DNA of 64,000 bases, taken from positions 23,638,900-23,702,899 of the forward strand of contig JAQFVV010012394.1 in NCBI GenBank assembly GCA_028023455.1, written 5' to 3'. Source of the DNA: Epiperipatus broadwayi (lineage: Eukaryota; Onychophora; Udeonychophora; Euonychophora; Peripatidae). A program made the position numbers and the translations under genes. The notes beneath the pieces are model-generated. The model saw only the letters and a list, made by a program, of their open reading frames with translations, searched no databases and was not told where the DNA came from. Shown in pieces: positions 35,101 to 50,100 of the stretch; the stretch's first letter is position 1, and the number at the start of each line of letters is the position of its first letter.

Positions 35101-38100
35101 CTCATCTACCTTCATTGCTTTTATCTTAATCATATTGATTTTTATCCTAAATATTCAACATATTACTGAAAAACTATTCAGCACTTTGCTATTTTCGAAA
35201 TCTATCCATATCCTTTCTATATCACTTCTATAAAAAGGTTTTAAATATCTTCTATTGCATATCTTTCCTTTATAAATATCCAAAAAACTCACAACTCATA
35301 TATATGACTATCAAATACTTTTCCAAGATTAGAGGAACAAATACCTTCCTTCTTTTTTATGTATATATATTTCATAAAAGTACTCCAATTCTATCTCTTG
35401 TTTGTCTACTTTTCTAAATCCAAAATCTTCTTTAGATAAAAGAAATTATTGTAATTACATCTATTAAAATTTTTCAACAATTAACTTAATATAAAAGCAA
35501 AAGAACTTCTAAAATGTCTGCAATGCATTACATCTTTTTGTTAAAAGAATCATAATTTCTAAAAGAAAAAAAAATATAGTTGCTAATCTTTTCATCAATA
35601 CATTATAAACAATAACCATTTCTATTTTTGTTTATGGTCTTCAGTAATTCAATCAGCATTTCATTAATACAGTCGATCTTCAGCCTTAGCTATAATATTT
35701 ACAAGCTCTTCTTCCATTTTTTCCACATACAATTTCATTCGAACCTGCAAAACAATTAGTTTATTTCAATACAGCCAATTTTTGACTAACCACCATTCTT
35801 CACTTCAATTTTGCTTCTGTTCCTTGCTTTTCTATATATTGAATCTATATTTCTTTTCTTTCTTTCTCTATGTATACTTTCTAAGGTCCCATGCTTAGTT
35901 TAGATGTGTTATATCTCAGTTCACTGTAAGTTGTCACACATCCTACTTTCATCCTGAATATTTAATAAAAAATTAAAAATTAAGTATTTAATTAATTTTC
36001 TATTTTTCCTCTTTACTATTTTATTAACCACTTCATTACTAAATCACTGCTCATTTTCATAGGAGGTTAATATTTCTATTTTAGAATATAATAATGCAAT
36101 TTGCCAAACAAAAAATCCGTTTCAACTTCTTTTCATGAAATATGCTCTTAACTTTATTCTATATTGACATATTTCGACTGTTTCTACTGGCCATCACCAA
36201 CATCTAAAAATACAATGAATTATCAAAATATTAATATATATTGCTTATAATAACTTCTCTCATGTACACTATAATGCAAAATTTTTTTAAATAAAACTTT
36301 TATTTCCTGACAGTTTTGGCTGTCCAGCAGTTTTCATCAGTCAAAACTGTCAAGAAAATAAAAAAGTTTTATTAAAATTTTTTTTTGCATTAAAGTGTAT
36401 ATGAGAGAAGTTATTATAAGCAATATATATGAATATATGAAGAAAATGCAAAAAAAGTAAAGGAGAAGAATAAGATTATCAATATACTTACTATGTAAAC
36501 AGACTATATATAAACTTGAGAAATACATTATAACTATGGCTGTTTTTGTTATACTTTTATCATCACTTTATGGTGTAGTGCATGTCATCAATTTAAATTC
36601 ATAACAATAAATCACACAAAGTTAATATAAATACATAGACAGCAATTTTGTTTTATATAATATTTTAATTAGTAATATTTAATAATTTTATTTAATATTA
36701 CAAATAATGCCTATTCGTATTTATATATTGGATTATTTCCATCATCTAGTACTGAGTATTGAATGTCTTTAAAAAAATTTAACTTTATTTAAATTTTCAA
36801 AATACATTCAACTGTTAGTAATAGCACACAGAGTAGTATATGCACAACATTTCGAGAGGTATTATTCTCTTCTCCTCTTCAAGTATTGCTGGCCTGACCA
36901 GTGACAGTACTGGCATGGGAATCGAATCTGGATCCTTAGATTCTTGAATATTGAATTTTAAGGTAGATTCTTGAAATAGTGGACTTTAAGATAATGCTTA
37001 CCTTAAAATTCAATATTCAAGAATTTAAGGGTCCAAGTTCGATCTCCATTATAGTATGGTTACTGATCAGGTCAGTAACACCTGAAGAGGAGAGGTGAAT
37101 AAATACCTCTCGAAACCTTATGCATATACTAACCTGTGTTAATAATTTAAAGACATTCAATACTCAGTGCTAGATGATGAAAACAGTCCAATATATAAAT
37201 ACAACTAAAATACCATCATCACAATAATCAAACATAACCATCATTACAGATGGCCTGTACTTCTCAAATATTATACCGTATAATGTTGGGTTATTTTCAT
37301 TGTCTAATATTGTTAAATGTTTTTACAAAAATTCAAACTTTATTTAAACCTTTTAAATATATTCAACTGTTATTAATAGGAGATTGATTAATATATGTTG
37401 CAACATTTCATGTGGTATTATTCTAGTTTTCATCAGATGTTAGTACACTAACCAGTGATAGTACTAGCATCGGAATCGAATCTGGGATTTTTAGATTATT
37501 GAATTTTAAGAAGGGCTATCATCACAACTTTCAGACAACCGTACAGATTAGCGTTTCTCATTTGCCAATTCCAATGATCAGAACTAGCCTGTGAGAAAAT
37601 AAGTACATTACTTTTTATAACTTCAGACTGGTTTGATAACAGCAATTTTTCAAAATCTGATGTAAAAATAATAAATAATATGAATAAATAAAAAAACAAT
37701 ATTAAATTTTTTAAACGTAAATGATGGAAGCTGTTTTAATTCAAGAAACACCAAGCATTTTCTAAGAAAGCAGGAATACCGCTAACTGGCAAAAAATTAT
37801 CTGACTTTTCACAACAATGAAAAAAAAAAGATTGAAATACCAATCGGTCTGATTTCATATGTGATGGTTTATATTAGGTGCTACCCATGGTGCTAGATAA
37901 TGCAATAGTTTTTTCTTTTTTGTTTCTTGAATCATCGCTGAGTGATTACAGTAGACATTTGCCACTGAATATTTTTTTAAGGTCCAGAGTTTTACTGATA
38001 ACATCTAATCAAAGTTTCAGATCACTGACAGAAGTACCACTATACAATACTGTTTAAAAACATTTCTCGGTGGCTAATTATAGTTCTGAGATCTTTTTAG

Positions 38101-41100
38101 CTTCTGCCATCGTAATTCTCGTATTCACTGTAGTAATCCTATTTTAAATGATCAAAGTCGGATGAAGGCGGTAGAAAGAAAAGGGGGAGAGTCCTTAGCA
38201 GATACTTTCATTTACCAGAAAAATATTCTGTTATTGCGAAAAACTGAGTAAATGCAAATAGTATTTATCAATATAATAGTAATAATAATAATTATTATCA
38301 ATATTATAATTTAAAAGAAATATACCTAATTTGTGAGTATGTGTCCGGAAAGCAAATGGATGCATCTCGATGTCTTCATCTATTTTGCAAGCAGCTTCAA
38401 AATTTTCTGGAATAAAATAAGTTTCGCAAAATTTTAACTAATATTGTTATAAGTAGAAACAGATTAAAAAAATAGTAACATTTTGTGCTGACAAATTTCC
38501 AAAGCACTAAAAAAGAAATGACATCAAATGTTCAAAATAATCATAAAAAATGTAACGATTTAAAATGTATAAGTAAAGACTCAACTGAACTTTTTTGTCA
38601 AAGATTAAATAAAAGATTCTCAGCTTAAGAAGCCAGAGCATTTATTTTTGAACTAATTGTTTATGTAATTATACACTCAAACACATTATCATTTAAAATA
38701 CAACTGTCCTCTATAAAAGATTAATATCAAAATGATTAAATGTTCTTGTCGGTGTATTGTTATAATCAACATTTTTGGTATTTTTATATATTCTTCACTA
38801 TCAAAAATCATCAACATTATTATCATTCATTATTGATCCATTGCAAGATGATAGATTCTCCAAGTTTAATCCAGTTTCTCCAATTCGTAAACTATCTTAT
38901 TCTCAATTCCCCAATTTTGTTATAAAGATCAAAATGAAATATAACATCTCTACTTTCACCTTCTTTCCCATTCTCCATACAATTTATTCTGATCTTTTAT
39001 CATTATCCTTCATTCCAAAAATAAGTGGTCAATACTCTTTCATACAATCCAAACCTTTATTCCATTTTTACCGACTTTCTTTGATATCTAAAGCTCATGC
39101 TCTTGCATCAAATAAACTCCCTTTAGTCTTACATAATTTTAAATTTTGTTTTATTACTATTCATTTTCCATAACTTTACTTCTTTATCTCTAACCAACTT
39201 ATCTATTCACTTATTCCCACAATTCATAATTATCTACCTGTAATGCATTCTGGGTACACATCTATCTTATTTCTTACATAATATACACAGGCTTATATAT
39301 ACCTATGTTATGAGATAGTGTGGAGAGTGGTGGGTCATGTGAAAGTCTGTGCTCATACCCTGTCTATAAATATATTGAAATAAATTGTCTATCCACTAAT
39401 TGTGCATATCGTAAAATCTTTTTTGGCCAACGTTATACTGTCTTCTCCACATAATCCAATTAACCATTATTTTTACTATTTCAGTTTCATTCATAGATTG
39501 ATTGATTTTTAATTTCCCGCATTAAAAAAAAGTCCATTCCATTTCCTTTTGAATAGTCTCATTTACTATTCACAATTTACTATCTAACTCATATCTATTT
39601 ATTTTCTTTTGTATTCTACCTAAAAATTTTGGAGTTCCTAGTCAATATAAAATGCATAAAATTTCAAATGTTTGTGTCATCATTTCTTTTCACATAATTT
39701 ATCATACCTCATATTTACTATAAGAGAAATATTACGAGTTGATTTTTTGCTTTTCTTCTCAACTCTTAAGTCTCAACTATCTACATAATTTCTTTTATCA
39801 AAATGCCTAAATATCTCTACTCCTTCAGTTCTGCAAGACAAATATTTTCCATTTTTCAGTTTTAGTCCTCCCATTAAATATTAAGATCTTAAGATTTTTC
39901 TTCATTAAATTAAATTTTCATACTTCTTCCAATCTTTCCATATTTCTTTAATAACAATTCCTTATCTTTTATACTTTTTGAAAAAATGCCATATTAACCA
40001 CAATAAAGAGAGCAGCCATATTATGTATTATTTTGGTTCTTACTATAGAAATACCCACTGTTTTTTCTAATCTTTCTATCTCCACCAATTTACTTAGAGC
40101 CAAAATAAATAATGAAACTGGTAATGAATATCCCCACTTCAATCTTATCTCATATTTATCTTTCGATGACTATATCCCCTAAATGGTATTTATAAAAATT
40201 ATTCTCGTAAAAATTCTTAATCATTCTTAACAATTTGTAAGTCTATTCCCATATTTTTAATATTTATTCATAATCTATTTCTATCTACCCTGTCATAAGC
40301 CTTTCCTATATCTAAGATTATAATAAATAATGTTTTACTTTCCTTAAAACATTCAATCATCTGAGATACAATCAATAAAACATCCCTTATCTTTTTTCCT
40401 GAACAAAATTTACTTTAAATTGCCTTCAAAATTTCATTCTTTTCAATCCAAATCCTAACTCTATCTATTAAGATATATGTAAATAATTTATAAACTATGA
40501 CAGTTATTACTATTGGTCTATAGTTAGTTAACAATTTAAAATATTTTCCTTTCCTTTTATATAATAATCCAATTCTTGCATCTTCCATTCATCTAGAATC
40601 TTATTATCAATTATAATTTTATTAAAAAACTTCCTCTTAAACTAACCTTATGATATGATATAAAATGGTTTCTCCTTAAACAAGGCAAAACTTTTTGTAC
40701 ATAGTCTATATGCCCAAAATCCAGATAAAGAAATTAAACATTCCTTCCTTTGAAACTCCGTATAAATCTCTATAAGCTCATCTATTTATTATTGTTCAAT
40801 TATTTTCCCAGACTGATTCAACCCCTCCTCCAATCCTGTTTTAATAAAAACTGTTGTGACAGTTCTCCCCAATTTTATTATAAAGACCTAAACAAAAAAA
40901 TCATAAACTCTCTCCCTCTTTCACTCTATTTATGTTTAACTTTCTTCTAACCTCCAAATTTTCTGATTTTCTTTCAATATTTTAACACTCTGAAAATATT
41001 CAATACTTTCTTTCTCTCCCATCTCCATATAAACTACATTCACAATCTAAATCCTTATTCCACTTTTGTTTTTTTTCTTTAGTATATGGAACTCCTGCCT

Positions 41101-44100
41101 TTGCACCAAACAACAACAAACTCCCTTTAGTGTTATCATACAGCATTTCACATTTTGTATAGTTTTTATTTTTATTTAACTCCAAACTATTTTTGTTATT
41201 TATATTCATTTTTCACAACTCCAATATTCGTTGACCAACTTATCTACTCCTCTTTTCCCATCCTTCATAATTATCTTATAGTAAAAAAAATTCTACACAT
41301 TTATTTCATTTCTTACATAAATACTTAGATGTAAATGGATACAAAATAGTTATGGACTATTTATAAAATTGCAAGTTTCTCTGTGATTAAGTCCAGATAA
41401 ACAGTTAACTGAGTTAAATATTCTTTCTGAAACTATAATATACTACAGTAAACTTATCCATTTCCCAGGGCAAGCCATAGAAATCAATGAGTGCAAGACC
41501 CAAATGAGGTTGCATTAGATCTAAGGATTCCTACTGATGAAAGCCACAAACTAGAAACCGGTCTGGGGATATTGGATGAATAGGAAATATATAGGGGTTT
41601 TGTGCACAAACTATGGCTTGCACTAGGTGGCACTACTAAATGGAGAGTTTGTTACTGTTTTAACAGTTTGTGTAAGCATAGGAATCATGTGATGTTTAGT
41701 GGTCTATTATTAATCACTTTTTCAGCATTATTACAATTAATTTTTCTTTTCCTATCCCATTTTGACTAAATTTGTTTTATTAAATCTAATATCCTAACCT
41801 CATATACTATATGATCATTTTAAAATCCTTAAAAAATAAAAATATCTGTTCTACCAAATAACAATAATCTCTCTTTAGTGTTATCATCATATATATTTTG
41901 ATATTTTATATACTTTCTATTCTTATATAATTCCAAATTATTATTTTTATTTATTTTCCACAATTCAAACTATTTTTCTTTAACTAATAATCTAACCTCT
42001 TCATTCCTCAGAAATACACAACAATAAATTCTAATATTAAAAGACAAGTATAATGTATATACTCAACTTAGCTGTAATTAAAGGGGATTTGAATCCAGAC
42101 TTTCAATCTCCCTACAGTCATCGGTTATATTGAATAGATTGGATGTCTGCAGGGAGATTGAAAGTCTGGGTTCAAATGCCCTTAAAAATACATTGTCTAT
42201 CTATTAACTTTGCATATCATAAAATCTTTCTTGCCCAAAGTGTTTGTTATCTTTTCTACATAATCCAATTAAACATTACTTTTCCTAATCTATTTTCAGT
42301 CATATTTTGAACCCATCTGAACATTTTTGATTTACTTTTATTTTCCCTCATTAAAAATGAATACATTCCCATTTTATCTTAAAAAGCCTCATTTGCTGTT
42401 CACAAGTCACCATTCAATGTATATCTACCTACATCTCTCTATCTAAAAATTTTAGAATTCCCTGATCAATAAAAAGCACATCATTTCCAAATGTCATAGT
42501 ATGAACTTTCACTCCTTTCCAAATAATTCTACAAATTTCAAATTTATTGTATAAAAAATATGCTAGATTTTTAATTGGCGTTCTATTTTTTTACTTCAAT
42601 TCCAACCTTAAGACTAAAATTATTGGTAATAGCATCTATCAATATGACTTTGAAGCTTCAACGTAAATAAAACACAATAATAACTATTGAAAATAACTTT
42701 TGCAGTTGTTATTAAGTGTTCAATATTTGTTAAATGTAAATGAGTGAAACAGATAATTGAATATAGAGAAAATAGGATAAGAATCATAATAATTGCATGT
42801 AAACATTTTAAAAATGTATATTTTCCATATTAAAATTATACTCAATTGATGCTAGTTAACTACCTGTAATATTTACCTGATTGATGTGCAGGAATTGAGC
42901 CCCCTGTTAATATCAAATATACTCCAGCAAGTTTTGGCATCCTAATAAAATAAAATTTAGAAAAATGGATTATGCAGTGCCTAGAATTAATGTGAATAAT
43001 TTTTTATATATTATTGATTTTTTTTTTTGATCACAATTTAATTTTTAAAATGTTTTTGGAGATTATAAAATCCTGAAATAATAATCATATTTTCACATTG
43101 TTTCAAATTGAATGATTTATGTTCAGGGGTTCATAAGAAGTTCAGAGAGGAGCCATGATCCATGAACCTTGAGTTCCAGAACCAGAGCTCTGCTTGGTTA
43201 AGTACAGTGACTGAGCAACAGACTCTGGAGCTTAATGTCCATTGATCAATAGTTCTACCTCTGTCACTTTCAGGGCTCTAACTTTTTAAGAATTTTGAAC
43301 AATAAACTATTCAATTATTTATTTACCCGATGTACCTGGCCTAAATAGACTGTGCTTTTTTTTTTTTAATTGGTTGCTTTAACAAATGTTTTTAAAGATT
43401 TAATGTAAATTAAACAAAAGATTTGAATACTGTATTATATAAATAAATGTGAGAATTGTGCACAGACCTGAAAGGCCATTGTTTCGACTTCAGTTATATG
43501 CTAATCAAAACTAAATGCAAATACGATACTATAGCATTTTTTTTTTACCTCACTAAATATCACATTTCAAACATGAATTTATATCACATGATCACCATCT
43601 CAATACTAGCACATAATTGTTGTAAACAAAGGCAAAACTCTCCATACAGTAGTGCCACAAGCCAGAAACTAGTCTGGGGATATTGGATGAGTAGGCATTA
43701 GATAGGGATTTTAAGCACAAGCTTTCTGGCATCCATTGATTACTCTGTTTGGCACAGGATGGCACTACTGTATGGAGAGTATGAATTTATATACTGCAAT
43801 CACATTTTCTTAAATGATTTAAAGACTATAGCTCTATAATTAAAAGCACATACACTGATTTTTTTCTGAGCATTTTTTACTAATGGCGGAATTACTTCAT
43901 ATAAACGTAATAATACACTAACTGGAACTAAATGTAAATACGGTATTATAGCATCTATTTTCTTTCGCTCACTAAATGTCACATTTTTTGCATGAATTTA
44001 TGTACCATAATTACATTTTCTTTGTGATTTAAATACTATACCTCTTTAGTTAAAAGCACATGAACTGATTTTTTTCCTAGCATTTTTTATTCATGATGGA

Positions 44101-47100
44101 ATTACTTCCTTCACATAAATGTAATAGTTTTTTTAATTGGTTGTCAATTTGACATATGAACAAATATACATTCACCAATCAGACATCAGAGAAAATAGGG
44201 ATTATATACATATATGATTATTTCAAACACTGAAGAATAATAAAAAAAAACATGCAAAATAATAAATGGTAGAGTTAAAAAACATTTCTAATAAAAAAAA
44301 AAATATATAATATGTATGTGGAAAGTTTGCAATAGTTAAAAATGCTGTTGAGAATTGTAAAACACATTCAAAAACAAAAATAATTCTTATTCTAATCCAC
44401 AAATGTTTATCTGTAATAGATATAAACACACCAACTGTAATCACAAATAAATTTATAAGATAGCTACTTGAATAAAATGACTCTCAATGAACAATTACTC
44501 TTTGTTCTGTAAAAAAATTAAATAGGAAAAATGTGATTAAGCCAATAATGCACGATTGGAACATTCACCCAATTCTTTTTCACCTTAAATAATAATAAGA
44601 TTATTCAAATATCCGTGTATTGGTACATCAAACTTAATTACATGAATTTCTTAATTAAAATTGATCTCAAAGCTACTCTTATCAGAACTTTCTTTGCCGG
44701 TTAAATAACTTTGGAAAATATAGATATAATCTATTCATTATACGATATGGAAAAGAAGAACACTGATCACTCCATTTTAGTGCATCCTTTTTTGGGAAAC
44801 ATATTTTAATTACTATCTATACTCTTATTATTATCTTATTAAAAATATACAAAGAAGAACTCTTTCCAAACATAAGAGTGATTACTTTTTGCATTTTCAT
44901 TGCTTGGTTTCTTAAATTTTTAACCATACTTCTTGAAAACTGCATGCTCTTTTCCTGAATCAATTAAGCAAAATTAAAATCAAAGACCAGATTCTTGACA
45001 AGCAGATAATTTGGTTACCACCTGGAGAAAATATTTAATTTTTGTTTTGCTTTAGAAACTTGTCTACTTTATTTTGTTAGTTATATTAAACTCGATAATA
45101 AATTGGTATAACTTACTGATTACATAAATAGGTGGGGATTCAAATACCTAGTTAAAAAAAAAAAAAACATGGATCAAAACGGGAAACTAAATATAATTAT
45201 TTGGAAGGTAGTATCTGATATGAAGCCAACAGTTAAATTTATTTATATATGCAAACAATAAAGATGATCAATATCTTACAAAGTTTAACAATATTAATGT
45301 CATCATCTTTTTACATCAGTAGTGCACAACTTATTTCTACTCATGATCTCTTTTCTTAGATCAAATTCCTATGTCATCCCTAAAATTTTATGACTAATTA
45401 GGAAATATAATGAAACATAAATTATGAAACAATTTTATATTGTTATTTTTCACTGGGTGAATTTCATACAGGATCACTATTGCCAAGTTAAATTAATACT
45501 AACACTATTAATTTTAATTTACGATAGATTACAAAGGTATTGTTCATTTTAGTATTGTACCATTTATTTATATATGGTACAAATAAATTGGCCTTTGGTA
45601 AAAGCTAAAAAAAAAAGTAAATTTAGCAATCTTTTTAAAAAAAAAACATTTTTAGATTTTTTTTTGATTAGTATAATTTATTTTTTTAAAACGTACAATG
45701 AAAGTTAAATTTTTTGTCCATATTTTTTTTTTTAGCTAATTAAAAATAAAAGTAAAAATTGGAAAGAACAAAAAACACACAAATTACTAATCCAGATAAG
45801 CTAAAAGAAGAATCTTTTTAGCTAATTAAAGATGGCAGAAAGACTTTAAGAAAAGGAGAACTTTGTAACTGAAAAATATAAAAGAATGCACAGGATTATC
45901 AACGTATATTTTTGACAAAAGCAAAAGGTATGCGCACAAGTCTGAAAAATGGACTTCGAGTATAAAAAGGAGGAGACCAGTTTGATCAGCGTCTTGTCTT
46001 CTCTGTTTTTTATTTTGGCTGGTCCTGGATCACGAAATCCAGAGCCACTCTATGATGAAATAATTCTTCATGCTGGAGTGGATCGAAGCTTTTGACATCA
46101 TTCATCATGAAGATTCGTCAAACCCAGAAAAGCTTTTGTAACTAGCCTTTAGAACCAGGACAAGAACAAGTTAAAACTAATGGCCATGAGCTCATTCTAC
46201 CTCATGAAAAACTATGCATAGTAATCTACAATTTTTGTGAACTCGCTAAACTTACCGGTAAGCTAAGATTAACTATTCCTGATTGTGACTTAAAGTTTGC
46301 AAACAATTCTTAAAAATAAGCTTAAAATAATCCCAATAAAGACATTAAATTTTATTATTCAAGAAACTTTTGTTTAACTAAGAAATTTAAGTGTAATATA
46401 AACTGTTTTGATTAATGGAATCCTGTCTGGATTAATATGTGTGCTTTCCAATTAATAAGTAATTTATCTTTAAACATTTTAATTTGTTGTAATGAAATAT
46501 TTGTTTCTAATATCAACTTTTCATTGTGCATTATTGATGATTATTATTAAATTTATTAATATTAGTTTATTAAGATTTGAAAGTATAATTTACTTTTGCC
46601 AATATTTGTTGACTAAGCTCCAGGAATAATAATATCTAGAAAATAACCTTAGTCACGATAAAATATGACACAAATTCTTTTAAAAACATTTTCCTTTTTA
46701 ATTTTCGAGACATGACGCGACAGATTTCAGCAAATTCTTATATGAATTCTGGCACCCTTATAAAAAGAAATAAAATCTGATTCTGTCAATAGCATAAATC
46801 GTAACAATCCCTAGGTAGAGTTGATCAGGAAATATAGTTATGTTTTTGAAAATAATGAAATCTTCTTTTTCATAACTTGATCAACTCACACATTTTATGT
46901 ATAACATAGAGACCTAGTGTAAAGGTATACAATATGCCGTTACATTAATTTAAAATTAAAATAAAAACTTAAGTTCATAAATAAAAACTAAAAGCTAAAA
47001 AAATAAAGTGTTGTTAAACGTATATATATTCACACAAATGTAAAAGTATTTTTTTTTAAAGGAAAGTATTTGAACGTACTTTTTTATATAAAAAAAGTAC

Positions 47101-50100
47101 AAGATCTAAAGATAAAATATTTTTGTTAAAAGATTCCTATGTAATCTCTGTAAATGGAAATGATTGTTTTATAAATTAAACGAAAAGCAAACTAGCCTTT
47201 GGGGCTCTTATATAATTAAAAAGGTCAGATAAGAGAATAAAAAAAAATTAGAATGTCCAATAGAAGCAGTAACCAATGCTCAGACTTTAACGAAAATCAT
47301 TGGAACAGGAAACTATGTTCAGTGAATCCGGACAAGTTGTATAAAAAGAAAAAATATTCAAATTAAGGACAGTTCCAGCTTGATATTTTTTGAGAAGGGT
47401 GAAAGGACACACTTTTCACTCTCTCTTATTTCAAATGAAGTGATTGTTAATTTATGAATGGCACTGTTGTAGTCCTAAATCATATGGGTCCTACAATAAA
47501 ATAGTCCCAGGATTGAACCAGCTAAGGCCATCTCCAGAACAATAGACCGGTCTTCCATGAAAGTATGACCAATAAAGACTTTGCAGAAATTGGCAGCAGA
47601 AACCGGGAGCTCTTCTACTGTAAGATATGAACTGTAAAATTTTAAAAAAGTAATTAAGAACTTTCGTTAAGATTTGACAAGCTTTTAATAATCAACTAAA
47701 CCTAATTTTTAGAATGAACTTTAATCTGACTTTTAAGATGTCAAAATCAATTATTAATGTTTAATTTTAAATATTTGAGTTTGCTGATTTAATCATTTCC
47801 ATTTTTTTTATTTATTGCTATTTATTGACTAAATTATTTAAATGTATTAAATTTAAGTTGGGTGTAGATGGCTGCATAGATTCGTTTACGTTTAATTTTT
47901 TTATTTGCATATTGATTAAAATATATAATATTCGGTAAATACGATACATCATGTTGGTATCTAAAAATGTATTTATTCGTATATCTTTTAAGTTATTGGT
48001 GTCAATGTGGCTTCTTATGATGAATGACATTGGGTTTATTGTAAATTTCCCTCTGCAATTCCATCAATAACTTTATATTTTAAACGTTTATGTTTATTTT
48101 GAATGGGTTTTAATTTCAGGCTATTTGTCTCGTGGTTAGGTCGATGCTGGTGGAGGGATATATGGGTGTTTATATCAATATAATGTGAAGTGTGTTTAGC
48201 ATATAGGTCAATGTCCAATTGAATGCATGACCCAAAGATGTAGTCATTGCGTTGTAATGGACGCAGATGTATTTACTGCGCCATTGCCCCCTTCTAGCTC
48301 TATGAATAGGGACTATAAGTCGACAGATAGACCACTCTCCCCCATACATAGCACTTCTCTTTAATTATATTATATACATGATTCCTTCACCAGACGTACG
48401 CACATTCCTGTACTGGACGAAGATCATGTTCTTCAAATAACATCATGCAGCAGACGCACATTCCTGACTGCATGGTTTTATGCTAGCATCTTCATATTGC
48501 ATTGGTTACATCCGTATATCAGGAAGCAGGAGTTGGTTTGGCTGCGAACTTTTAGTCTGAGATTGAATGATTGTTTTGAAAAGTTTTTAACTGAGAAATC
48601 TATGTAGCCAATCTATACTCAACATTATAAAACAAACTTTTATAAAATGTCCATCTGTGCAGACTTTCTTAAAAATTTAAATTTAAAAAAAAAAAAAACA
48701 AATTAAAATTAATATTAAAATCTAAGCAAGATAAATTTTATTCCTCAATTTTAAATATTTATATATGTGCGTTAATAAATGTTTTTTTTTGTGTGTGTTA
48801 TTACTGGCAGTGGCTTATTTTATTTATTTTTTTTTAAAAAAAATATTTTTTCAGTATTGAAAATATATCTCTGCGTCTCCATGAGCTAGTGGCATGGGCT
48901 GATGGTCGGAATAAAACATATATGTAAAATATGAATCTTAACTTACGTGTCTGCCTACAATAGCAATTTTCCAGGTTCAAATAGCCTGGTGGCGCCCTGT
49001 ACAGCAGATATGGTAAGACTTATGATACACCCCGACCGTTATACTAGCAAGATGGGGAAAACGTTACAGTATATATAATATTTTCCCACTTTATTGCCAA
49101 CTTAATATACAAATGAGATGTGTTATTAAATTAATACATTATTATATTTACATTTCATTTTTACTTTTAATGAGAAAAAAAGGCTTTTTTTTATTGTTAT
49201 ACATCAGTTTCTTGAAAATCTCATGACTCCCCACCCCAATTTTTTTGCATCTGCTTTATATTTAGTGATTATTTTCAGGAGTGCTCCTTCTAAGGCATGA
49301 AAGAGGCTAGAAACATCAATCAAGAGATTAATAGAAAAAGTATATCTCATTAAAAAAAACAACTATTTTCTACATTCTTACATTTAATTTCTTGTGAGTC
49401 AGATTGTAATAAAAAAGCAAATAAAACAGATTTTTAAATAAACAACCCATTATGGGGCAAAGGCCTCTTCAACAAGCTCCTCATAGATGAGTGATGAAGG
49501 AAAAGTGAGTACTCGAAAGGCTTTCCAATTTTTGGAAAATGAAAGTTTGAGTGGCTTCCAATCTTGTTAAGAATGGTTAAATATCCAGTCAATAATAAAT
49601 GTTAGATAAATAGCTAGTTTAATATATACCATTTACACCTTTCTTAAACACTTTTTCAATACTTTTATTTATATCAAACTAACAGTTTCGACTGTCCTGC
49701 AGTCATCATCAGAGCTACAATATTCAAATATATAATTATACAATTAATACACTTATCCACATATTGATATACATAATTAAATAATTGTATAATTATATAT
49801 TTGAATATTGTAGCTCTGATGGTGACTGCAGAACAGTCGAAAGTGTTAGTTTGATATAAATAAAAGTATTGAAAAAGTGTTTAAGAAAGGTGCAAATGGT
49901 ATGATATGTTAAAGTAGAAATCAATATATAGGAAAAGAAGAAGCAGAAAATAGCTAGTTTGGTTGTGGATCAAAATTTTAAGACTTTGAAAATTATTATT
50001 TTTTAGTTAACTCAATCTAAATTCAAATCTAAGCCAGAGACATGATGAATAGATACACTTTTTTGCATCAAAAAATGCATGAGTCAGATTGTATTATTAC

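Larger units (their letters stand above)
36715..37206. mobile_element. Foldback element with a second hammerhead-like stem
   Basis: Arms: TCTAGTACTGAGTATTGAAT at the left pairs with ATTCAATACTCAGTGCTAGA at the right; the centre near 36990 is palindromic (ACCTTAAAATTCAATATT). Both arms carry the motif CTGAAGA ... GAAAC. Related pieces lie at 37300-37490 and 51600-51975. Confidence 0.7.
38905..42640 (-). pseudogene. Decayed LINE copies related to the 13-26 kb LINE
   Basis: At 40270-40345 the minus strand reads KTLFIIILDIGKAYDRVDRN, the palm A block of the same LINE family. Blocks like RLKWGYSLPVSLFILALSKL follow near 40100-40180. The 3' part occurs twice: 39370-39550 and 42190-42370 share TAATCCAATTAA.CATTA and CTCATTAAAAA. 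The 38920-39290, 40860-41320 and 41780-42040 stretches are also alike (AAACTCCCTTTAGT.TTA). Thus at least two tandem or nested copies, both dead. Confidence 0.6.
49621..49947. mobile_element. PLE-type foldback element with 13-bp TSD
   Basis: Flanked by AAATAGCTAGTTT on both sides (49608-49620 and 49948-49960). Arms of about 95 bp contain ACACTTTTTCAATACTTTTA and the hammerhead-like motif in each: minus at 49685-49712, plus at 49816-49843. It is the same family as the ends around the PLE fragment at 3.6-4.8 kb. Confidence 0.8.

Noticed and set aside
35690-35760. Possible extra minus-strand PHM exon (RMKLYVEKMEEEL)
   Set aside because: Exons 38326-38406 and 32843-32919 join directly in phase to give HTHKLGKVV, so no exon belongs between them.
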